Below are positions 51,315 to 60,154 of a stretch of 64,000 nt of DNA, one piece after another. The stretch lies in the NCBI RefSeq assembly GCF_036327775.1, contig NZ_CP109598.1, forward strand, positions 1,984,001 to 2,048,000. Reading direction: 5' to 3'. The notes under the pieces are model-generated. The model saw nothing but the letters and a program-made list of their open reading frames with translations, was not told where the DNA came from and did not search any database. The position numbers were made by a program, and so were the translations under genes. The first letter of the stretch is position 1, and every line of letters begins with the position of its first letter. This stretch comes from Streptomyces sp. NBC_01498 (GTDB lineage Bacteria; Actinomycetota; Actinomycetes; Streptomycetales; Streptomycetaceae).

Positions 51315-53930
51315 TCAGATCACCGGCGGAGCGATGGACGTGCCGTCCGTCGACGGTGACGGTGACTGTGACGGCGACATGGACGCCGACGCCGGGGACG
51401 AGGGGGTCGCCGGGGCGCTCATCGACGCCGTGTCCGGGGGCGGCGGGACGACGGGCGGGGTCGAGGAGGGCGACGGGGACCCGGACGTCGGCGGGGGCGA
51501 GCTGGAGCCCGAGGGGGTCGGGCTCGGCGACGTCTTCGTCGGGGTGGGGGTCGGATCCGTCGGGTCCGGGTCCGAGGGGTCCGGGTCGTCCGGGCCCGAG
51601 GGGTCGTCGGACGGCGTGCCCGAGGGGTCCATGGACTCGGTGGCGCCGCTCGTGCTCGGGGACGGGGTGGTCGAGCGGCCCGCCTTGACGGGGACGCTGC
51701 CCGGTTCGGCCGGACGCTTGGTGCTCGCGTCCGTCGGTGTCCCGGCGTCGTAGTCGCCGGTGCCCTCGTCGTCCGTCGACCGGTCGGTCTGCACCCGGTC
51801 CGTCGGCGAGGTGTCGTTGCCGGTGGCCCCGAGCGTGACGACCGTGCCCAGTACGGCGGCGAGCACCGCGCCCGCGCCCGCGGCGACCAGGTTGCGGCGG
51901 GCGCCGCCCAGCACCGGACGGCGGCGCCCGGCGGAACCGCGCGGCGCGCCGCCGATCGCCCGGGGGCCGTCGCGGCGTGTCACCAGGGTCAGCCGCTCGT
52001 CCGGGGACGGCTGCCGCAGGACGGGGACGACCATCGACGTCCCGCGCGCGGGCGACGCCGGGGGTTCGTAGTCGGCCGCGAGGAAGACGGCCGGGGTGTT
52101 GCCCTGCTCCCGGTCGGTGACCAGCGCGAGTGCCCGGCGGCCGGAGAGCGTGCCCCGCCGGTCGGCCACGGCCCCGCGCATGCTGATGGAGGTCTCCAGT
52201 TCGGCGCGGGCCCGGTCCAGGCTGCCGACGCAGAGCGCGAGAATGCCCAACTCGTGGTGGAAGTACGCCTCTTCGGCGACCTCCCCGGCGATCCTGGCCG
52301 CCTCCTGGCCGGCGCGCAGCGCGCGCTCCCAGGCGCCCCAGTGCAGGCCCGCCATGAAGGCGGGCGCCGCGGCCCTGGCCAGCAGGACGGCGGCGCTCGC
52401 GTGGCCGGCCTCGCCGCTGGACAGCAGGGGCGTCAGCGCGGCGAGCAGCGCGTCGGCCTCCGTGGAGGCGCGTCGCGGGGTGACGGACGGGTGCCCGGCC
52501 CACCAGGTGAAGTGCTGGACGGCGGTGTGCGCGCGGGCGGTGGCCCCCTCGCCGTACCCCTCCGCCTCCAGTTGGGCGACCGCCCCGGCGGCGAGCCGGT
52601 AGCGGGCGCCGACCGGGGAGAGCAGGCCGGAACTCATCAGTTCGCCGACGGCCGCGTCCGCGTGCGTGTCACCGACGAGGGCCGGCAGATGCGCCTGGTG
52701 CGGCACCTCGCCGCCGAGCGCGACGGCGAAGCGCAGCGTCTCCCGCGCGGCGTCGCCGAGCCGGGAGGCGAGCAGCCCGGCGGGCGCGGCGCCCTCGCCG
52801 AGGGTCGGCAGCGGCGCCGGTACGTCGTACCCGTCGGCGGCGAACCCGGCGGGGCCGTCGCCCGGCCCCCGGTCGTACGCGGGCTCCGCCAGTTCGTGGA
52901 CGAGGACCCCGTCCGCCTCGTACGCGTCCGGGCCCGCGCGCAGCCGGTCCCGCCCGCGCAGCAGCGCCCCGGCCTGGACGAAGCGCTGCGGCAGGCCCTC
53001 GGACTCGAACCAGAGGTCACCGGCCCAGTTGGCCTCCTCATCGGTCAGCGGGCGGCCCGTGGCGCGTTCCAGCAGGTCGAGGGAGGCGGCGCGGCCGAGG
53101 CCGCCGAGCAGCACCTCTTCGAGGGGCGAGCGCGATATGGGGGCGTCCACGTCGGGGGTGACCGCGAGGAGGAAGGCGCATTCGGGTGCCGCTTCGAGGA
53201 GTTCGTCCAGCGTGTCGCCGCCGAACTCCAGGTCGTCCACGACGACGACGGCGCCGATGCCCCGGACCAGGTCGCGCAGCCCGGCGCGGTCGGGGCGGTG
53301 CAGCGGGGAGCGGAAGACCGCCGCGTACAGCTCGTACAGCAGCTCCGTGACGGTGCGGTGGTGGCCGGAGAGCCGTACGACACCGTCCGGCGCGAGGGTC
53401 TCGCAGTCGGCGGCGACGGCTTCGAGCAGCGCGGTACGGCCCGAACCCGCCGATCCGGTGAGGCGTACGGAGCGTCCCCGGCCCAGCAGCGCGACGAGCC
53501 GGTCGCGCTCGTCGCGGCGTTCCAGCAGCGGGAGCGGGGGCGCGCCGGGGCCCGGCGGTATGGGCGGGCGGCCGGCGCGGCGCAGCTCTGCGCGTTCGTC
53601 GGCGCCGAGCCGGACCGGGGCGGGCGGCTGCGAGCCGGGCGGGCAGGGCTCGATCTCGCTGCCGTCGACCGGGTTGACGGTGATGAGGAAGTCGCCGGAG
53701 ATCAGCTCGACGGTGCGGGCGGGGGCGGGCTGTGTGAGCCACGGGGACAGCCGGTCGGCGCCGGTGGTCTCGGCGGGCCGTTCGTCGGCGCGCTCGGCAC
53801 GGGCGGGGTCGGCGGGGCCCGTGCCGTCTCCGCCGGCCGGGTGTGCCGCGTGGGCGGGGCCTGCGGGAAGCTCACCGGCCGGACGTCGGTCCGCCGAACG
53901 GGTCGGGTCGGTCGGGTCGGTCGGGTACAT
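51315..53930 (-). CDS. Large P-loop ATPase with membrane anchor and PST-rich extracellular tail
   Basis: 871 aa; ATG at 53930, no clear ribosome-binding site. Begins with TDP repeats and a disordered Pro/Ala region. A short beta region follows (LISGDFLITVNPVDGSEIEP), then AAA/STAND-like P-loop LTGSAGSGRTALLEAVA near residue 180 with Walker B AVVVVDDLEFG, and a helical repeat zone (TPR-like) to about 620. One membrane helix lies near 690 (LVAAGAGAVLAAVLGTVVTLGA), and then a 160-residue Thr/Pro/Ser/Asp tail that would lie outside. STAND ATPases act as signal switches. A transmembrane STAND protein with a wall-spanning tail suggests surface sensing; this is inference. Confidence 0.8.
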   Translation of the reverse strand: MYPTDPTDPTRSADRRPAGELPAGPAHAAHPAGGDGTGPADPARAERADERPAETTGADRLSPWLTQPAPARTVELISGDFLITVNPVDGSEIEPCPPGSQPPAPVRLGADERAELRRAGRPPIPPGPGAPPLPLLERRDERDRLVALLGRGRSVRLTGSAGSGRTALLEAVAADCETLAPDGVVRLSGHHRTVTELLYELYAAVFRSPLHRPDRAGLRDLVRGIGAVVVVDDLEFGGDTLDELLEAAPECAFLLAVTPDVDAPISRSPLEEVLLGGLGRAASLDLLERATGRPLTDEEANWAGDLWFESEGLPQRFVQAGALLRGRDRLRAGPDAYEADGVLVHELAEPAYDRGPGDGPAGFAADGYDVPAPLPTLGEGAAPAGLLASRLGDAARETLRFAVALGGEVPHQAHLPALVGDTHADAAVGELMSSGLLSPVGARYRLAAGAVAQLEAEGYGEGATARAHTAVQHFTWWAGHPSVTPRRASTEADALLAALTPLLSSGEAGHASAAVLLARAAAPAFMAGLHWGAWERALRAGQEAARIAGEVAEEAYFHHELGILALCVGSLDRARAELETSISMRGAVADRRGTLSGRRALALVTDREQGNTPAVFLAADYEPPASPARGTSMVVPVLRQPSPDERLTLVTRRDGPRAIGGAPRGSAGRRRPVLGGARRNLVAAGAGAVLAAVLGTVVTLGATGNDTSPTDRVQTDRSTDDEGTGDYDAGTPTDASTKRPAEPGSVPVKAGRSTTPSPSTSGATESMDPSGTPSDDPSGPDDPDPSDPDPTDPTPTPTKTSPSPTPSGSSSPPPTSGSPSPSSTPPVVPPPPDTASMSAPATPSSPASASMSPSQSPSPSTDGTSIAPPVI

Positions 53931-54410
53931 CGTCAAAGCCCCCCAGATCGTGGCGTGCGGTTGCTCTTCCGGCCTCGCACGCCCCGCTGTCAATTCTGGT
54001 CCGGTGCCCGCCGTATGGGTTGTTGGTCGGCCGACGGCCGAAACCCTAAACCTCTGGACAGTATTCAGGAACAGCCGGGGTGCCACCCCGTCCGAGACAT
54101 CACGGTCTCGTGAGGATTGTGCGCGGCTTCAGGGGCGGTGTGGGCGAGATCGGGGCAGGTCGGGCGCGGCGGCACCGGTCGGATCCGGCGATCCGGACCC
54201 TTGGGACGCCCTCCGGCACCTTCCGGGGGTGCCGCGCCCGTCGGCCGCCCGCGCCTCACGGCGGTGATCCTCCGGGCGGGCCCGCGCAGCGCGTCGGCCG
54301 CCGCCCCGCACATGCTGATGGAGACCGTTCGCCTCGCCGGTGGTCTGCCTGTCGCCGCTGTCCGTCGCGCGGACGGGGCGGTGGTGAGCCGCCCGCACCG
54401 GCCGTGAGGC
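53931..54410. other. Intergenic stretch without a supported gene
   Basis: 480 bp. Open frames exist on both strands but show only shuffled Arg/Pro/Gly content. The part next to the ATPase gene contains GGGTCGGTCGG repeats at its coding edge. No promoter could be assigned with confidence. Confidence 0.5.
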
Positions 54411-54437
54411 GCGCGGACCCCGGGACGGGGCCCGCGC
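54411..54437 (-). terminator. Terminator of the LAxTG protein gene
   Basis: GCGCGGACCCC (54411-54421) and GGGGCCCGCGC (54427-54437) form an 11-bp stem with one mismatch and loop GGGAC, 15 bp after the stop codon. Confidence 0.6.
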
Positions 54438-54451
54438 ACGTCGTCGGTCCG

Positions 54452-55738
54452 TCAGCTGTGCTGCCGCGCCCGGCGGCGTACCACGAGGACGGTGCCCGCG
54501 CCCGCGACGGCCGCCACGGCGGCGGCGCCCGCGATCGGGAGTGTGGCCGAGGAGGTGCCGGTCGCCGCGAGGTTGCCGCCGGTCGTGGCCGTACCGGCAC
54601 CGCCGGCCGACGACGGCCCGCCGGTCGAGCCCGTCGAGCCGGTGGAGCCGCCGCCTGACCCGGAGGTCGAGCCGGAGCCGCCGTCCGAGCCGCCGGTCGA
54701 ACCGCCCGTGGACCCGCTTGTCGAACCACCGTCCGAGCCGCCGGTCGAACCGCCCGTACCGCCTGATTCCCCGCCGGTGACCTCCAGCGTGATGGGCGCC
54801 GTGTCGTTGGCCTTGTCGGGGTCGAACGGCAGCGTCCTGTTGCTCAGCGCCACCGAGCCCCTGGCGCCCGCCACCTTCTTGTCGATCCTCAACGTGAAGG
54901 TGAAGGTCGCCGTCTCCAGGTGTTCCGTCGGGCGGGTCGTCAGGCCGCAGTTGTACACCTTGCCCTTGGGCTTGCAGTAGAAGTCGGGTTTGACGACCGA
55001 CGTTCCGGCGGGCAGCGTGACCAGGACGGAGGTCCACGGAGTGCCCGGCCTCGACCAGACCCAGCCGGGGCCGGTGTTGGTGAAGGTCACCTTCATCGTC
55101 ACCGTGTCGCCGGCCTTCCCCCGCAGCGCCGCGCCCGTCACCTCGTAGTCGGCCGTGTTGACCGACGTGACGGGCACCCTGAACCGGTCCGCGGACGACC
55201 CCGTACCCCCGGTCGGCGACTCGACCAGTTCGATCTCCGGTGCGGTGCCCGGAAGCGGAGTGCTGTTCTCGTCCGGCGACGGCTCGTAGTCCGTGACGCT
55301 CACCCACATCTCGTCGTCGAAGGCGTGCTTCTCCGCCTCGACGGCGAACGGCTTCCGGGGTGTGTAGGCGACGCCCGGCTTCACCGCCTGGTCGAACGCG
55401 CAGATCGCGATCCACCGCTCGGGCATCTCGTCGTACGCACCGACGTACTGCTTCAGGCAGTTGGAGGGAACCTCCGGGAAGGCGAGACCCCGGGTGGCGG
55501 TGTACTTGATCCACACCTTGTCGACGGTCGTGGTGCCCTTGTTCACCACGACGACCGGCAGATCGACCGGGCTCCCCGGTGTCACTCCGGTGATCGGCTC
55601 GATCTCTCCGAGGACGAGGGAGGGCGGCGCCTCGTCGCCCACGGCGGCGGGAGCGGCGCCCAGCGCGACGAGCCCGGCGGCACCGAGGGTGGCGATCGCG
55701 GAACGGGAGACGCGGCGTCGGTACGGCGGGGTCTGCAT
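54452..55738 (-). CDS. LAxTG-anchored surface protein
   Basis: 428 aa. ATG at 55738 with AGAGGA 8 nt upstream (ATG at 55762 is an alternative). Signal peptide with RR-type start (PPYRRRVSRSAIATLGAAGLVALGAAPAA). Two beta domains of the CARDB/DUF11 adhesin kind follow (TPGSPVDLPVVVVNKGTTTVDKVW; GDTVTMKVTFTNTGPGWVW). A Ser/Gly/Thr repeat linker at 325-385 ends in a sortase signal LAATG, hydrophobic helix (IAGAAAVAAVAGAGTVLVV) and RRRARQHS. LAxTG is the class E sortase motif used for chaplin anchoring in Streptomyces. No sortase gene is nearby. Confidence 0.92.
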   Translation of the reverse strand: MQTPPYRRRVSRSAIATLGAAGLVALGAAPAAVGDEAPPSLVLGEIEPITGVTPGSPVDLPVVVVNKGTTTVDKVWIKYTATRGLAFPEVPSNCLKQYVGAYDEMPERWIAICAFDQAVKPGVAYTPRKPFAVEAEKHAFDDEMWVSVTDYEPSPDENSTPLPGTAPEIELVESPTGGTGSSADRFRVPVTSVNTADYEVTGAALRGKAGDTVTMKVTFTNTGPGWVWSRPGTPWTSVLVTLPAGTSVVKPDFYCKPKGKVYNCGLTTRPTEHLETATFTFTLRIDKKVAGARGSVALSNRTLPFDPDKANDTAPITLEVTGGESGGTGGSTGGSDGGSTSGSTGGSTGGSDGGSGSTSGSGGGSTGSTGSTGGPSSAGGAGTATTGGNLAATGTSSATLPIAGAAAVAAVAGAGTVLVVRRRARQHS

Positions 55739-56008
55739 TGACGGAATCCTCTGTCGGGTCATCGCTGAACGGAAGGCGTCCTTCAGGAGAACGGCCGTGC
55801 GTAGTCCCTAGACACGTACCGGCCCCGAACAGTTGCACGCGGCGCGCCGGACCCGGAGGGCGGAGACGGCCCGTGCGCGGGCCCGCACGGAGAAGCCGGC
55901 ACCGGCGTGCCCTCGATCCAGGACGACGACGGGGCTCTGAAGCGCTCATGGGATGTCGCGCCGAGGTGCCTTGAGTCTCCGGCGGCTGGAAGGTGCAGGA
56001 TCGCGCCC

Positions 56009-56920
56009 ATGGACGACGAACGCCCCGACGTGCTCACCATCGGCCGGCTCGCGGACCGCACCGGAGTCGCGGTGCGCACCCTGCGCTTCTGGTCGGACGA
56101 GGGAGCGGTGCCGCCCGTGGGCCGCTCCGCGAGCGGCTATCGGCTGTACGACGCCGGGTCCGTGGCCCGCGTCGAACTGGTCCGCACCCTGAGGGAGCTG
56201 GGCCTGGGGCTCGACGACGTGTGCCGGGTGCTGGGCGGCCGGACCACGGTCGCCGAAATCGCCGGCGCGCACGTGGCCGCGCTCGACGCGCGGATCCGCT
56301 CGCTCAAGGTGAGCCGGGCCGTCCTGTCCACCGTCGCGCAACGTGGTTCCACCACTGAGGAGACCGCACTGATGAACCGGTTGGCCCGGCTGTCCGCCGC
56401 CGAACGCAAGCAGATCATCGACGAGTTCAAGGAGGAGGTGTTCGGCGGTCTCGACGTCGGGCCGCGCCTGCGGGACCGCCTGCACACGTTCAGCGTCGAA
56501 CTGCCCGACGATCCCACACCCGATCAGGTCGACGCCTGGATCGAACTGGCCGAACTGGTGCGGGACCCCGGATTCCGCGCCCGGCTGCGCACGTGGATGG
56601 AGCTCAACACGCCCGTACCCGGGCAGGGCCGTCCCCCCGGGGCGTCCATCTGGTGGGCGAGGCAGGCCGTGCAGACCGTCGAGGAGGTCAGGGAACGCGG
56701 AGTCGCCCCCGAGGGACCGGAGGCGGCCGACATCCTGTCCGCGCTGTTCGGCGACGCCGATCGGGCCGCCGTGCTGCGTAGTCTGGAGGCCGGGATCGAG
56801 GCAGGGGCGGAGCGCTACCGCGGGCTCGTCGCGCGCGTGCGCGGGCAGGATTCGTCGCCCGACGCGTCCGAGGCGCTGGAGTGGCTGGCGCGGGCCCTGC
56901 GTGCCGCAGAGCGTTCCTGA
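56009..56920 (+). CDS. MerR-family transcriptional regulator
   Basis: 303 aa. ATG at 56009 with GCAGGA 8 nt before. HTH/wing at residues 9-45: LTIGRLADRTGVAVRTLRFW, GYRLYDAGSVARVELVRTLREL. A long dimer helix follows, then about 180 residues of mostly alpha-helical effector domain (DVGPRLRDRLHTFSVELPDD; DPGFRARLRTWMELNTPVPG). That is longer than metal-responsive MerR proteins and recalls TipA-like ligand domains. No cysteine pair for metals is evident. Monocistronic; hairpin at 57105-57136 follows after 185 bp. Confidence 0.9.
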   Translation: MDDERPDVLTIGRLADRTGVAVRTLRFWSDEGAVPPVGRSASGYRLYDAGSVARVELVRTLRELGLGLDDVCRVLGGRTTVAEIAGAHVAALDARIRSLKVSRAVLSTVAQRGSTTEETALMNRLARLSAAERKQIIDEFKEEVFGGLDVGPRLRDRLHTFSVELPDDPTPDQVDAWIELAELVRDPGFRARLRTWMELNTPVPGQGRPPGASIWWARQAVQTVEEVRERGVAPEGPEAADILSALFGDADRAAVLRSLEAGIEAGAERYRGLVARVRGQDSSPDASEALEWLARALRAAERS

Positions 56921-57104
56921 CCGGTCGGCTCGTGGTCTCGCGTGGAAGGGGACACCCACCGGTGGGAGCGTCCGCGCCCCGGCCCCGACCCTCGTCGGCG
57001 ACGGCGGGCTCCCGACTCACCCGGCGGCCCCGCCGCTCACGCGGGTTGCCCGGGACGCTTCAGCGTTCCGGGCATCGTCGTCCGTACGGGCGGTGGATCA
57101 CAGG

Positions 57105-57136
57105 AGGGTGGCGCGTCCGGAGGGATGCGCCACCCT
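57105..57136. terminator. Hairpin between MerR and small secreted protein genes
   Basis: AGGGTGGCGC (57105-57114) pairs with GCGCCACCCT (57127-57136), 10 bp, 12-nt loop. It lies in the 312-bp gap between two convergent genes and has no other coding content. Confidence 0.6.
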
Positions 57137-57232
57137 CGTGGGCGCCGCGCCGGAACGCGGTGATGCCCGGTGCCTGTCCCACGGTGCACACGTCCGGCGC
57201 GCGGCGGTGTCCGTGCGGGTGCGAGGCGGCCG

Positions 57233-57568
57233 TCAGACGCGGACGAGCGCCTCGTAGCGCATCCAGCCCTCGCCGTCGGGCGCCGCGTCGGTGCTGACGC
57301 GCGCGTAGGTGAACACGTTGTTCGCCCCGTCGACGTACGAGCCGTATTCGCAGCCGGGGCCGGGTGAGCCGACGATGTCACCGGCCTGCTTGGTCTTCAC
57401 GATCACGCTGTTGGGGTTCGGGCTGTTGTACACGCCGGCCGTGGGCCACACGACCTTGTAGTCGCAACTGGACCGCTGCGCCGCGACGGCGCTCGGCACG
57501 GTCACGAGCACACTGGCGGCGGAGAGTGCGGTGGCAAGGACCGCGGCGGTAAGAAGCCTTGAGCGCAT
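57233..57568 (-). CDS. Small secreted SH3-like protein
   Basis: 111 aa. Signal peptide (LLTAAVLATALSAASVLVTVPSAVAA) ending near residue 29. Mature part of about 80 residues: CDYKVVWPTAGVYNSPNPNSV, IVKTKQAGDIVGSPGPGCEYG, WMRYEALVRV, a bacterial SH3 (SH3_3/SH3b) pattern with two conserved cysteines that likely form a disulfide. Common in actinomycete exoproteomes; may bind peptidoglycan. GGAG upstream of the ATG is 12 nt away. Confidence 0.85.
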   Translation of the reverse strand: MRSRLLTAAVLATALSAASVLVTVPSAVAAQRSSCDYKVVWPTAGVYNSPNPNSVIVKTKQAGDIVGSPGPGCEYGSYVDGANNVFTYARVSTDAAPDGEGWMRYEALVRV

Positions 57569-57751
57569 GGGTACTTTTTTCTCCAGAGTTGATGGCACGT
57601 CAGGGCGCACAGGATGACAGGCCGCTCTCCGATCCCGCACACCGCCTTCGCCCCGGTCGGGACGGCATGCGGACACGGTGACGCCGTGCGGACGCCGTGA
57701 CCCGACGCGGACACGGTGATCCGACGCGAACCCGGCGACCCGTGACGCGAT

Positions 57752-58075
57752 TCAGACGCGCGGAAGCGATTCTGCTGCGATCCCGCCCTCGATGGCGAGG
57801 ATGCGGTGCAGCCGCGTGGCCACCAGCAGTCGCTGCATCTGCGCCGGGACCCCGCGCAGCACGAGCCTGCGCCCGCACCGGCCGGCCCGTCTGTGTGCGC
57901 CCATGATGACGCCGAGGCCCGTGGCGTCCCAGGATTCGAGTCCGCTCAGATCGAGCACGAGGTCGCCGGATCCGTCGTCGACGGCCGAGTGCAGGACCGT
58001 ACGGGCGTCCGCCGCGCTCCGGACGTCGAGGCGGCCCTCGACGACCACCTCGGCGTGGTCGCCCCTGATGTACAT
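57752..58075 (-). CDS. STAS-domain anti-sigma factor antagonist
   Basis: 107 aa, ATG with GGGGAG 8 nt upstream. STAS fold: YIRGDHAEVVVEGRLDVRSAADART, LVLDLSGLESWDATGLGVIM. The phosphorylatable position of SpoIIAA-like proteins is Ser in DSSGL; here the text is DATGL, so Thr would be the acceptor. Ends LPRV. No anti-sigma kinase or sigma gene adjoins, so this is a stand-alone antagonist that must partner elsewhere. A 307-bp gap upstream (58076-58382) has no gene. Confidence 0.88.
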   Translation of the reverse strand: MYIRGDHAEVVVEGRLDVRSAADARTVLHSAVDDGSGDLVLDLSGLESWDATGLGVIMGAHRRAGRCGRRLVLRGVPAQMQRLLVATRLHRILAIEGGIAAESLPRV

Positions 58076-58382
58076 ATGCGCTCCCCGAATGCCGTGTGCT
58101 CCGCGTCTGTGTTCTCGGTCGTGGTGCGGTGTGGTGATGCGGTGTCGTCGGGCGGTGTGATCCGTGCGGGCGTCCGGTGGTGCCGTGCCCGTACGGGTAC
58201 GGTCCGGCGTCTTCGTGCCGTGCCCGTTCATGACGCCTTCGTGCGATCGTGTGCTCTCTTTGTGCAACTACTGACAGCCGTGCGGCCGGGTAAGTTGCCG
58301 TCCGTGAGCGAACTGATACCGAATTCACCCGGTGGAGTGAGGCCGGAACGGTCGATGTGGCCCGGCGAACGCCCGAACCCCG

Positions 58383-59231
58383 TCAGTGCTTGTAGAAGCC
58401 CTGCCCGCTCTTGCGCCCGATGTCACCGGCGTCCACCATCCGGCGCATCAGTTCCGGCGCCGCGAACTTCTCGTCCTGCGACTCGGTGTAGATGTTGTCG
58501 GCCGCGTGGAGCAGGATGTCGACGCCCGTGAGGTCGGCGGTGGCGAGCGGACCCATGGCGTGGCCGAAGCCGAGTCTGCACGCGATGTCGATGTCCTCGG
58601 CCGTGGCGACGCCCGACTCGTTGAGCTTGGCGGCCTCGACCACCAGGGCGGTGATCAGGCGGGTGGTGACGAAGCCCGCGACGTCACGGTTGACGACGAT
58701 GCAGGTCTTGCCGACCGATTCGGCGAACTCCCGTGTGGTGGCGAGGGTTTCGTCGCTGGTCTTGTAGCCGCGTACCAGTTCGCAGAGGTTCATCATCGGT
58801 ACCGGCGAGAAGAAGTGCGCGCCCACGACGCGCTCGGGGCGCCCGGTCACCGCGGCGATCTTGGTGATCGGGATGGCCGAGGTGTTGGAGGCGAGGACGG
58901 TGTCGTCACGTACGAGCTTGTCGAGCGCCCGGAAGATCTCGTGCTTGATGTCGAGCTTCTCGAAGACGGCCTCGACGACGATGTCGGCGTCCGCCGCCGC
59001 GTCCAGGTCGGTGGTCGTGGTGATCCGGGCGAGCGCGGCGTCCGCGTCCGCCTCTTCGAGTCTGCCCTTGGCGACGAACTTGGCGTACGAGGCGCGGATC
59101 GCGTCCTTGCCACGGGTCAGGGCCTCGTCCGTGACGTCCCGCAGAACGACGTCCCAGCCCGCCTGGGCCGAGACCTGCGCGATTCCGGACCCCATGAGAC
59201 CGGCTCCGATGACGGCGAGCTTCCTGGCCAC
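58383..59231 (-). CDS. 3-hydroxybutyryl-CoA dehydrogenase
   Basis: 282 aa, GTG at 59231 with GAGGGG before it. NAD-binding GxGxxG: KLAVIGAGLMGSGIAQVSAQ. Catalytic His in GAHFFSPVPMMNLCELV, Glu partner, then DVAGFVTTRLITALVVEAA and C-terminal IGRKSGQGFYKH. It interconverts acetoacetyl- and 3-hydroxybutyryl-CoA, following the thiolase encoded at 33109. From memory it is SCO5385. Divergent from the cobalamin adenosyltransferase over 331 bp. Confidence 0.95.
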   Translation of the reverse strand: MARKLAVIGAGLMGSGIAQVSAQAGWDVVLRDVTDEALTRGKDAIRASYAKFVAKGRLEEADADAALARITTTTDLDAAADADIVVEAVFEKLDIKHEIFRALDKLVRDDTVLASNTSAIPITKIAAVTGRPERVVGAHFFSPVPMMNLCELVRGYKTSDETLATTREFAESVGKTCIVVNRDVAGFVTTRLITALVVEAAKLNESGVATAEDIDIACRLGFGHAMGPLATADLTGVDILLHAADNIYTESQDEKFAAPELMRRMVDAGDIGRKSGQGFYKH

Positions 59232-59550
59232 GACGTACCCCTCGATTTCCGTTCCGGACGGCGCGCGGCTTAACACGCGCTTTACATTTCTTCTGTGCCG
59301 GAGGTTATCGGTCGTGAGCTGCCCTGTGGTGACGAAGAGATGCGCGTCACGTCGCGCATGACGGACATCACATCCGGAAGGGCGACGGAACGCCTCATCA
59401 GCCGTGCTGTACAGCGTACTTGAGGACCTTCTCGCTCCGCGCTCCACCATGTGAGGGAGCTGGGAGAATGTGATTCCGGGTCGGTGTCCCCGGGGGCGCG
59501 GTCCCGGCAGGACCGAGGAGAGGGACCGCCCGGTCCGATCTGGCGCGCCC

Positions 59551-59563
59551 TAGGCTGGCCGCA
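59551..59563 (+). promoter_or_regulatory. Leaderless promoter of the adenosyltransferase gene
   Basis: TAGGCT (59551-59556) lies 6 nt before the ATG at 59563; no ribosome-binding site. Same layout as pyk and the first ABC ATPase gene. Confidence 0.65.
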
Positions 59564-60135
59564 TGGTCAATCTGACGCGTATCTACACCCGTACCGGCGA
59601 CAAGGGCACCACCGCGCTCGGTGACATGAGCCGGACCGCCAAGACCGATCCGAGGATCGCGGCCTACGCCGACGCCAACGAGGCGAACGCCGCCCTCGGT
59701 ACGGCGATCGCGCTCGGGCAGTTGCGGGACGACATCGTGAAGGTCCTCGTCCGGGTGCAGAACGACCTCTTCGACGTGGGCGCCGACCTGTCCACCCCCG
59801 TGGTCGAGGCGCCGGAGTACCCGCCGCTGCGGGTCGAGCAGTCGTACGTCGACAAACTGGAGGCGGACTGCGACCGGTTCCTGGAGGAGGTCGAGAAGCT
59901 GCGGAGCTTCATCCTGCCGGGCGGTACGGCGGGGGCGGCGCTGCTGCACCAGGCGTGCACCGTCGTACGGCGCGCGGAGCGCTCGACGTGGGCGGCGTTC
60001 GAGACGCACGGGGACGTCATGAACCCGCTGACGGCGACGTATCTCAACCGGCTCTCCGACCTCCTGTTCATCCTGGCCAGGGTGGCCAACAAGGAGGTCG
60101 GAGACGTGCTGTGGGTGCCGGGCGGCGAGCGCTAG
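59563..60135 (+). CDS. Cob(I)alamin adenosyltransferase, PduO type
   Basis: 190 aa. Makes adenosylcobalamin from cob(I)alamin and ATP, the cofactor of isobutyryl- and methylmalonyl-CoA mutases. Typical PduO/MMAB signature: RIYTRTGDKGTTALGDMSR at the N-terminus with its ATP-binding TGDKG, then DANEANAALGTAIAL, FILPGGTAGAALLHQACTVVRRAER with Arg contacts and LNRLSDLLFILARVANK. Leaderless promoter. Together with MeaB it completes the cofactor supply for the mutases. Confidence 0.96.
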   Translation: MVNLTRIYTRTGDKGTTALGDMSRTAKTDPRIAAYADANEANAALGTAIALGQLRDDIVKVLVRVQNDLFDVGADLSTPVVEAPEYPPLRVEQSYVDKLEADCDRFLEEVEKLRSFILPGGTAGAALLHQACTVVRRAERSTWAAFETHGDVMNPLTATYLNRLSDLLFILARVANKEVGDVLWVPGGER

Positions 60136-60154
60136 CCACCCCGGCGGACACTCC

